A DNA stretch of 64,000 nucleotides from Xanthomonas indica (GTDB lineage: Bacteria; Pseudomonadota; Gammaproteobacteria; Xanthomonadales; Xanthomonadaceae), in assembly GCF_040529045.1 (NCBI RefSeq), contig NZ_CP131914.1:728501-792500 (forward strand), written 5' to 3'. A model generated the notes under the pieces. The model had not been told where the DNA came from, made no database searches, and saw nothing but the letters and a program-made list of their open reading frames with translations. Position 1 is the stretch's first letter, and every line of letters starts with the position of its first letter. A program made the translations under genes and the position numbers. Positions 57,256 through 64,000 of the stretch are shown in pieces.

Positions 57256-60200
57256 ATGACGATGCACATGGACCGTACCGACCGCCGCCACCGCCTGCTC
57301 GAGCCGCTCAAGCGCGGCCTGGCCGCCTTGCTGTGCTGCACCGTCACCTGGACTTCGCTGCCGCTGTACGCGCAGGTTGCGCCGGTCGCCAATCCGGACG
57401 GACGCCAGCCCGGCCAGCAGGCCGCCGCCAACGGCGTGCCGGTGGTCGACATCGTCGCCCCCAACGCGCGCGGCGTCTCGCACAACCGCTATTCGCGCTT
57501 CGACGTCGGCAGCAACGGCCTGATCCTCAACAACAGCGCGCAGATCTCCAAGACCGAGCTCGGCGGCTACATCGCCGGCAACGACAACCTGAAGAACAGC
57601 GGCGCGGCCACGCTGATCCTCAACGAAGTCACCTCCACCACCAGCCGCCTGCAGGGCTATACCGAAATCGCCGGCGCCAAGGCGCAACTGGTGATCGCCA
57701 ACCCCAACGGCATCGTCTGCGACGGCTGCGGCTTCCTCAACACCTCGCGCGTCACCCTGGCCACCGGCACCCCGCTGCTCGGCGCCGATGGCGCCTTGAA
57801 CGGGTTTTCCATCACCGGCGGCGCGCTGAGCGTCGGCAGCAATGGCCTGGATGCGTACAACGTCGACCGCCTGGACCTGCTGTCGCGGCAGTTGAGCGTG
57901 GGCGGTTCGGTGTGGGCCAAGGACCTGCTGGCCAGCGCCGGTGCGCAGCGCATCGGCTACGACGGCATGCTGCTGGAGGTGCTGCCGGGCAGCGATGGCG
58001 CAGCGCCGGCGATCGGCATCGACGTGGCGTATCTGGGCGGCATGTACGCCGACCGCATCCGCCTGATCGCCACCGAGGCCGGCGTGGGCGTGGTCAGCCG
58101 CGGCACCCTGTCCGCGCAGAGCGGCAGCCTGCAGATCGACAGCGCCGGCCAGCTCAGCCTGGCCGGCACCGCGGTGGCCCGCGACGACGTCGACCTGCGC
58201 GCGAGCGGCGCGCTGAGCCAGCAGGGCGTGCTCGGTTCGCAGCAGGCCGGCGTGCGCCTGCGCGCCGCGCAACTGACGCTGGGCGGCGACACCATCGCCC
58301 ATGGTCTGCTCGACGCCGCCGCCAGCGGCGCGCTGGTGCACAGCGGGCGCAGCAGCGCCGGCGCCATCACCCTGTTCGGGTCGGAACTGGATGCCGGCGG
58401 CAGTCTCTACAGCGGCGGCGATCTGGCGCTGAGTACCAGCGGCGAATTGCGCAGCAGCGGCAGCGCCTACGCCGGTGGCGCGGCGCAGCTGCAGGCCGGA
58501 GCGGCCTGGCTGCAGCAAGGCGGCACCGTGCAGAGCGCCGGCAGCCTGGCGGTGCAGGCGGCGCGGATCGATGCCGCCGGCGTGCTCGACGCCGGGACCG
58601 GCCTCAGCCTGCGCAGCGATGCCGACATGCGCCTGTCCGGCCTTGCCCAATCCTGGCAGGACGCCAGCGTGCAGGCCGGCGGACGCGTGGACACGCTCGG
58701 CCAGCTCAGCGCCGGCGGGCGCCTGGATCTGGGCGCGGCGGCGATCGGCAATGCGGCCGGTGCGGTGGTCTCGGCCGGCGGCGACGTCGCGCTGGCGACG
58801 CCGGGCGCGCTCGACAACGCCGGCACCCTGTACGCCGGACGCGACCTGCGCATCGACGCGGCCAGCGTCGGCAACACTGGCGGCAGCTACGCCGGGCGCA
58901 ACGCCACGCTCGCCACCACCGCGGCGCTGAACAACAGCGGCAGCCTGGTCGCCGGCGCCGCGCTGAGCGTGGACGCGGCGCAACTGCGTAGCAGCGGCGA
59001 ACTCGGCAGCCAGGGTGGCGACGTCGCCCTGCGCAGCCGCGGCGACCTGGCCCTGGCCGGGCAGGTCGCGGCGAAGGGCGCGCTGACCGCGCAGGCCGGC
59101 GGCGCCTTGCTGCAAGCGGGTACCCTGGGCGCAGGCAGCGCGCAGCTGCAGGCCGCCGGCGACGCCACGCTGGACGGCGTGGTGCGTACCGATGGCGACC
59201 TGCAGTTGAGCGCCGATGGCCAGTTGCGCAGCAGCGCCACCCTGGCGGCCGGCGGCAACGCCACGCTGCACGCGCAGGGCGCCTTGCTGCAGAGCGGGCA
59301 GGTGCAGACCGGCGGCGCACTGGCGCTGGACGGCGCCAGCATCGCCCAGGCCGGCGTGCTCGACGCTGGCACGACCCTGGCGCTGCGCAGCGCCGGCGAC
59401 CTGTCGCTGGCCGGCACCGTGCAATCGCGTGGCGACCTCACGCTGACCGGCGTCGGGGCGCTGCAGAACCAGGCGCAGGTCGTGGCCGGCGGCGCGCTCA
59501 GCGCCAACGCCAGCAGTCTCAGCAACGCCGCTGGCGCCAGCCTGTCGGCCCTGGGCGATGCCAGCCTGAGCAGCGCGACCGTGCTGTCCAACGACGGCCA
59601 GCTGTACGCCGGTGGTGCGCTCGGCCTGCGCGCCGGCAGCCTCGCGCAGGCCGGCTCGGCCAATGCCGGCACGACGCTGACGCTGACCGTGGATGGCGCC
59701 GTCGCCAACCAGGGCGACCTGGTCGGCGGCAGCGATGTGCAGATCGATGCCGGCAGTCTCGCCAGCAGCGGCCAGCTCGGCAGCCAGCACGGCCAGGTCC
59801 TGCTGAACAGCCGCGGCGACCTGCAACTCGATGGCGTGGTCGTGGCCGCCGGCGCCTTGAACGCGCAGGCGCTCGGCGATCTGCAGCAGCGCGGCAGCCT
59901 GCGTGCGGCCGGCGTGCAGCTCGCCGCTGCGGGCGACCTGGGCGTGGCCGGCACCGTGCAGAGCACCGACACCCTGCAACTGCAGGCGCAACGTGCGCTG
60001 CGCGTGGACGGCCAGGCCAGCGCGAGCGGCGCGGTCGGCGTCAACGCCGCCAGCGTCGCACTGGGCAGCGGCGCCATCCTGCAGAGCGCGACCGCCCTGC
60101 AGGTGGATACCGCCGTGTTGGACAGCCAGGGCACGTTGGACGCAGGCACCGATCTGCGCCTGCACAGCACGGGCGACATGCACCTGGCCGGCCTCGCCCA

Positions 60201-63200
60201 GGGCGGGCGCGATGTCGCGGTGCTGGCCGACGGCACCCTCGACAACCAGGCCAAGGTATTCGCCGGGCGCGCGCTGCAGCTCACCGCCGCCAGCGCCAGC
60301 AACCAGGCGCAAGGCCAGTGGCTCGCGCAGACGACGCTCGACGCCAGCGTACAGGGCACCTTCGACAACGCCGGTCTGGTACAGGCCGGTCAGGCCGCGA
60401 CCTTGACCGTGGGCAGCCTGCAACAGAGTGGCCGCACCTATGCCGGCGATACGTTGACCGTCCAGGCAACGACCGCGTTGGGCAATACCGGCGACCTGAT
60501 CGGCAAGCACGATGTGGCGATCAGCGCCGGCAGCGTGACCAGCAGCGGCCAGCTGGGCAGCCAGGACGGCCAACTGCGCGTGACCAGCGCTGGCGATGTG
60601 ACGCTGGGTGGCAGCGTCATCGCGGCGCAGGCGTTGAGCGCCACCGCAGTGGGCGACCTGTGTCTGGACGGCGTGGCCAAGGCGAGCGCGATCGCCCTGA
60701 GCGGGCGCGATGTGGGCGTCGCCGGTGCGTTGCAGAGCGCCACCGGTGCGACGCTGCAGGCGCAGCGTGCGCTCGGGGTCGATGGCCAGGCCCTGGCCAC
60801 CGGCGACCTGCAGTTGCAGGGTGCCAGCATCGCCACCGGCAGCAATGCCGTGCTGCAGAGCACGGCCGGCGCGATCACTCTGCAGGGCGGCAGCATCGAC
60901 AGCCAGGGTGCGCTCGACGCCGCCACCGACCTGACCCTGCACACTCAGGACGCGCTGCGCTTGGCCGGCATCGCCCAGGGCGGCAACGACGTGCTGCTGA
61001 CTGCCGCGGGTGCATTCGACAACAGCGCCCGCGTGGTGGCCGGGCGCGATCTGCAGGTGCAGGCGGGCAGCGCGGTCAACCGCGCTGCCGGCACGCTCGC
61101 GGCCGGTCGCGGACTGGATCTGCACGTCGATGGGTTGCTCGACAACGCCGGCCTGCTGCGCGGCGAGCAGGCGCTGACCCTGCAGGCCGGCAGCCTGCAG
61201 CACAGCGGCACGCTCTCCACTGGCCAGGCGCTGACGCTGCGTAGCAGCGGCGCGATGGACAACCGCGGCAACGTGATCGCTGGCGGCGATCTGCTGGTGG
61301 ACGTGGGCAGCCTCAGCAACAGCGGCCAGCTCGGCAGCCAGAACGGCCAGGTCACGCTCACCAGCCAGGGCGACCTGCAGTTGGGCGGCAGCGTGATCGC
61401 CGCGCAGGCACTGAACGCCACCGCGCTGGGCGACCTGCGCCTGGACGGCGTGGCCAAGGCGCGCGCGATCGCCCTGAGCGGGCGCGATGTCGGCGTCGCC
61501 GGTGGATTGCAGAGCGCGACCGGCGCGACGCTGCAGGCGCAGCGTGCGTTGAGCGTCGATGGCCAGGCGCTGACCAGCGGCGACCTGCAGCTGCAGGGCG
61601 CCAGCGTCGCCACCGGCAACGCCGCAGTGTTGCAGAGCACGGCCGGTGCGATCACCTTGCAGGGCGGCAGCATCGACAGCCGCGGCACGCTCGACGCCGG
61701 CACCGATCTGGGCCTGCACAGCGATGGCGCCCTGGCCGTGGCCGGCGTGGCCCAGGCCGGCCGCGACCTCGCGCTCACTGCGGGAGCGCAGCTGACCAAT
61801 GCCGGACAGGTGCTGGCCGGGCGCGATCTCACCGTCACCGCCGCCGGCATCGCCAACGTCACCGGCGCCAGCCTCGCCGCGCGCGGCGCGCTGGGCCTGA
61901 CCACCGCCGGCACGCTCGCCAATGCCGGCACCCTGCAGTCCGGCCAGGCGATGACCCTGCAGGTCGGCGACCTGCAGCACAGCGGCCAGGCCTACGCCGG
62001 CGACGCACTGGGCCTGCACGCCAGCGGTGCCATCGACAGCCAGGGCGAACTGATCGCCAAGCGCGACCTGCAGCTCGACGCCGCGCGCATCGCCAGCACC
62101 GGCCAGCTCGGCAGCCAGAGCGGCCAGGTGACGCTGACCAGCCAGGGCGACCTGACTTTGGGCGGCACCGTCGCCGCCGCCACCGGACTCAGCGCGCGGG
62201 CACAGGGCGATCTGCTGCAGGCCGGCACGCTCAGCGCGCAGGCACTGGACCTGCGCGCAGGGCGCGACCTGTCGCTTGGCGGCCAACTCGCCACCACGCA
62301 AGGACTGCAGGCGCAGGCGCAGCGCGACCTGCAAGTGAACGGCAGCCTCAGCGCCGGCCAGGACGCCACCCTGCAGGCCGGCGGCACCCTGCGCAGCGGC
62401 AACCAGAGCGTGCTGCACAGCGCCGGCGCGCTGCAGTTGAACGGCGCGGCCATCGACAGCCAGGGCACCGTCGACGCCGGCACCACGCTGGCGATGACCA
62501 GCACGGGCGATCTCGCACTCGGTGGCCTGGTGCAGTCCGCTTCGACGCTCGACCTACGCGCCACCGGTGCCCTTAACAATGCCGCCCAGGTGGTTGCCGG
62601 CACCGACCTGAGCATTACCGCCGCCAGCGCCACCAACAGCGCCAGCGGCATGCTCGCCGCCCTGGGCAATGGCACCTTCACCGTGAGCGGTCTGCTCAGC
62701 AACGCCGGCGCGCTGCGTGCGCGCCAGCGCCTGCAACTGGACGTCGGTTCGCTGCAGCAGACCGGCCGCAGCTACGGCGTGCAGCGCCTGGCGCTGACCG
62801 CCAATGGCGCCATCGACAACCGCGGCGATCTGATCGCCGGCAGCGCCTTGCGCGTGCAGGCGGCCAGCGTCGCCAGCAGCGGCCAGCTCGGCAGCGAAAC
62901 CGGCGACGTGGCCCTGGTCAGCCAGGGCGATCTGACTCTGGGCGGCACCCTGGCCTCGGCCGGCGCCTTCAGCGCACAGGCCGGCGGTGCGCTGACCCAG
63001 AGCGGCGCCTTGAGCGCGGCGACCACGCTGCAACTGCAGGCGCATGGCGACCTGACCGTGGCCGGTACGCTCAACGCCAACCAGGTCGTGCTCGGCAGCG
63101 ACGCCGGCGTGCTCCAGCACGGCACCGTCAGCGGCGCCGACATCGCGCTGCAGGGCCAGCGCATCGACAACGCCGGGCAGACCCTGTCCAGCGGCAATCT

Positions 63201-64000
63201 GCGCCTGAGCGGCGGCAACGTCGCCATCGGCGGTGTGGCGGCGGCGGGCGTGCGCGCCGATGGCGGCCTCGGCAACAGCGGCGCGCTGACCCTGCATGCC
63301 GATGGCACGCTCAGCGCCAGCGGCCGTCTGATCGCCGCCGGCAACCTCGCCGCCGATGCCACGCAACTCGCGCTGGCCGGCAGCACCGCCCGCGTCGGCG
63401 GCGATGTCGCGCTGACCGCGAGCGGCGACGTAGATCACCGCGGCGCCGACCTGCTGGCCGGCGGCCTGCTCACCGTGCGCGCCGGTGGCGCGCTGGACAA
63501 CAGCGCGCTCAACGGCGTCGGCGGCACACTACAGGCGGCGGGCCTGGACCTGGGCGCGGCGACGCTGCGCAACGGCAGCGGCAGCCTGGTGCAGAGCGGC
63601 AGCGGCACCACTCGCATCGCCGTCACCGGCGCGTTCGACAACGGCAGCGGCCGTCTGGTCAGCAACGGCAGCGCCCTGCAACTGGGCGCGGCGTCGATCA
63701 ACAACGCGCAAGGGCGCATCGAACACGCCGGTAGCGGCACGCTCACGGTCAGCAGCAGCGGCGCCCTCGGCAATGCCGGCGGTCGCATCCTCACCCAGGG
63801 CCAGCTGCAACTCAGCGCCGGCAGCACGCTCGACAACCAGGGCGGCGCCATTGCCGCGGCCGGCGATGCCAGCGTCACCGCGGCCGGACTGGGCAACGTC
63901 GGCGGCAACGTGTCCGCGCGCGGCCTGAACCTGCAACTGGGCAACGGCGCGCTCGACAACCGTAGCGGCGTGCTGCAGGCCGCCGGCGGCAGCCTCGTGC
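57256..64000 (+). CDS. fhaB: Filamentous haemagglutinin-type TpsA adhesin, 5' part (continues beyond window)
   Basis: The first 2,248 codons of a giant exoprotein, open at the window edge. The ATG at 57256 gives MTMHMDRTDRRHRLLEPLKR, a long ESPR-less signal region ending near LPLYAQ, then a TPS domain (about residues 40-270) with RYSRFDVGSNGLILNNSAQ, VIANPNGIVCDGCGFLNTSR and the NPNGI motif. The rest is beta-helix repeats rich in GGxLxL and GQLGSQxG. The reading frame stays open with consistent repeat sequence up to the end, which is why no closed frame is visible for it. It is exported by the TpsB encoded upstream and would mediate adhesion, or contact-dependent inhibition if a toxin tip lies downstream. 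Confidence 0.93.
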   Translation, partial: MTMHMDRTDRRHRLLEPLKRGLAALLCCTVTWTSLPLYAQVAPVANPDGRQPGQQAAANGVPVVDIVAPNARGVSHNRYSRFDVGSNGLILNNSAQISKTELGGYIAGNDNLKNSGAATLILNEVTSTTSRLQGYTEIAGAKAQLVIANPNGIVCDGCGFLNTSRVTLATGTPLLGADGALNGFSITGGALSVGSNGLDAYNVDRLDLLSRQLSVGGSVWAKDLLASAGAQRIGYDGMLLEVLPGSDGAAPAIGIDVAYLGGMYADRIRLIATEAGVGVVSRGTLSAQSGSLQIDSAGQLSLAGTAVARDDVDLRASGALSQQGVLGSQQAGVRLRAAQLTLGGDTIAHGLLDAAASGALVHSGRSSAGAITLFGSELDAGGSLYSGGDLALSTSGELRSSGSAYAGGAAQLQAGAAWLQQGGTVQSAGSLAVQAARIDAAGVLDAGTGLSLRSDADMRLSGLAQSWQDASVQAGGRVDTLGQLSAGGRLDLGAAAIGNAAGAVVSAGGDVALATPGALDNAGTLYAGRDLRIDAASVGNTGGSYAGRNATLATTAALNNSGSLVAGAALSVDAAQLRSSGELGSQGGDVALRSRGDLALAGQVAAKGALTAQAGGALLQAGTLGAGSAQLQAAGDATLDGVVRTDGDLQLSADGQLRSSATLAAGGNATLHAQGALLQSGQVQTGGALALDGASIAQAGVLDAGTTLALRSAGDLSLAGTVQSRGDLTLTGVGALQNQAQVVAGGALSANASSLSNAAGASLSALGDASLSSATVLSNDGQLYAGGALGLRAGSLAQAGSANAGTTLTLTVDGAVANQGDLVGGSDVQIDAGSLASSGQLGSQHGQVLLNSRGDLQLDGVVVAAGALNAQALGDLQQRGSLRAAGVQLAAAGDLGVAGTVQSTDTLQLQAQRALRVDGQASASGAVGVNAASVALGSGAILQSATALQVDTAVLDSQGTLDAGTDLRLHSTGDMHLAGLAQGGRDVAVLADGTLDNQAKVFAGRALQLTAASASNQAQGQWLAQTTLDASVQGTFDNAGLVQAGQAATLTVGSLQQSGRTYAGDTLTVQATTALGNTGDLIGKHDVAISAGSVTSSGQLGSQDGQLRVTSAGDVTLGGSVIAAQALSATAVGDLCLDGVAKASAIALSGRDVGVAGALQSATGATLQAQRALGVDGQALATGDLQLQGASIATGSNAVLQSTAGAITLQGGSIDSQGALDAATDLTLHTQDALRLAGIAQGGNDVLLTAAGAFDNSARVVAGRDLQVQAGSAVNRAAGTLAAGRGLDLHVDGLLDNAGLLRGEQALTLQAGSLQHSGTLSTGQALTLRSSGAMDNRGNVIAGGDLLVDVGSLSNSGQLGSQNGQVTLTSQGDLQLGGSVIAAQALNATALGDLRLDGVAKARAIALSGRDVGVAGGLQSATGATLQAQRALSVDGQALTSGDLQLQGASVATGNAAVLQSTAGAITLQGGSIDSRGTLDAGTDLGLHSDGALAVAGVAQAGRDLALTAGAQLTNAGQVLAGRDLTVTAAGIANVTGASLAARGALGLTTAGTLANAGTLQSGQAMTLQVGDLQHSGQAYAGDALGLHASGAIDSQGELIAKRDLQLDAARIASTGQLGSQSGQVTLTSQGDLTLGGTVAAATGLSARAQGDLLQAGTLSAQALDLRAGRDLSLGGQLATTQGLQAQAQRDLQVNGSLSAGQDATLQAGGTLRSGNQSVLHSAGALQLNGAAIDSQGTVDAGTTLAMTSTGDLALGGLVQSASTLDLRATGALNNAAQVVAGTDLSITAASATNSASGMLAALGNGTFTVSGLLSNAGALRARQRLQLDVGSLQQTGRSYGVQRLALTANGAIDNRGDLIAGSALRVQAASVASSGQLGSETGDVALVSQGDLTLGGTLASAGAFSAQAGGALTQSGALSAATTLQLQAHGDLTVAGTLNANQVVLGSDAGVLQHGTVSGADIALQGQRIDNAGQTLSSGNLRLSGGNVAIGGVAAAGVRADGGLGNSGALTLHADGTLSASGRLIAAGNLAADATQLALAGSTARVGGDVALTASGDVDHRGADLLAGGLLTVRAGGALDNSALNGVGGTLQAAGLDLGAATLRNGSGSLVQSGSGTTRIAVTGAFDNGSGRLVSNGSALQLGAASINNAQGRIEHAGSGTLTVSSSGALGNAGGRILTQGQLQLSAGSTLDNQGGAIAAAGDASVTAAGLGNVGGNVSARGLNLQLGNGALDNRSGVLQAAGGSLV
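58996..63657 (+). repeat. ~777-bp super-repeat in the TpsA gene
   Basis: The phrase GGCCAGCTCGGCAGC (or a close variant) recurs at 58996, 59770, 60547, 61324, 62101 and 62881, steps of 774, 777, 777, 777 and 780 bp, always in frame (259 codons). The units beginning at 60547 and 61324 are nearly identical over several hundred bases, for example CTGGACGGCGTGGCCAAGGC at 60664 and 61441. The 63657 end assumes one full unit after 62881. Confidence 0.8.

Noticed and set aside
57175-62418. Very long minus-strand open frame (about 1,750 aa)
   Set aside because: It is antisense to the TpsA gene, Gln/Ala/Arg-rich low-complexity sequence, and exists because the repeats on the plus strand avoid minus-strand stops.

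Overview
The window is high-GC, tightly packed bacterial DNA whose gene content and order point to a xanthomonad: Xanthomonas, or a close relative such as an early-branching Xanthomonas or Stenotrophomonas. The evidence is the tdk/rep/glyS/glyQ block with an unlinked GspE-type ATPase, GTAG-type REP palindromes, a putative T4SS effector with an XVIPCD-like tail, a LacI/TonB-receptor/tryptophan-halogenase-like locus and a FhaC/FhaB-type two-partner secretion pair. I see no tRNA, rRNA, CRISPR, integrase or insertion sequence. The genus is an inference from gene content.

Layout. 1-9.95 kb holds housekeeping genes: a secreted hypothetical, thymidine kinase, Rep helicase, the two glycyl-tRNA synthetase subunits (glyS carries two in-frame insertions) and a GspE-like ATPase. 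This stretch is rich in repeats: three tandem copies of a ~141-bp structured element after rep, one more between glyQ and glyS, and REP palindromes. 10-19.5 kb has a solute-binding protein, an amidotransferase, a membrane protein, a secreted trypsin-like protease, tatABC, a SYLF protein, ferrochelatase and a hydrolase. 19.7-35.3 kb has two related poly-HAMP chemoreceptors flanking rdgC, ttcA, a YgjP-type metalloprotease, small DUF proteins, a DUF2256/iron-sulfur photolyase pair and a beta-helix surface protein.

35.4-43.9 kb opens with a lipoprotein followed 11 bp later by a cytoplasmic HEIGH-motif protein. I read this pair as an antibacterial type IV effector with its immunity lipoprotein. 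It continues with a BamE-like protein, a YdcH/DUF488 overlap pair, a DUF2884 protein, and plsB coupled to a lipoprotein gene. 44-53.1 kb is a carbohydrate-type locus in one direction: a discoidin-domain glycosidase-like exoprotein behind a LacI-type operator, its LacI regulator, a TonB-dependent receptor and a flavin-dependent halogenase homologue. 53.3-55 kb is an acid phosphatase lipoprotein overlapping pyrF. 55.5 kb to the end is a TpsB transporter and the first ~2,250 codons of a giant TpsA adhesin, which is still open at the window edge and built from a ~777-bp super-repeat.

Best candidates for something new are the effector/immunity pair at 35.4-37.5 kb, the REP pair and the AT-rich segment embedded in glyS, the structured tandem repeats, and the halogenase in the sugar-uptake locus.
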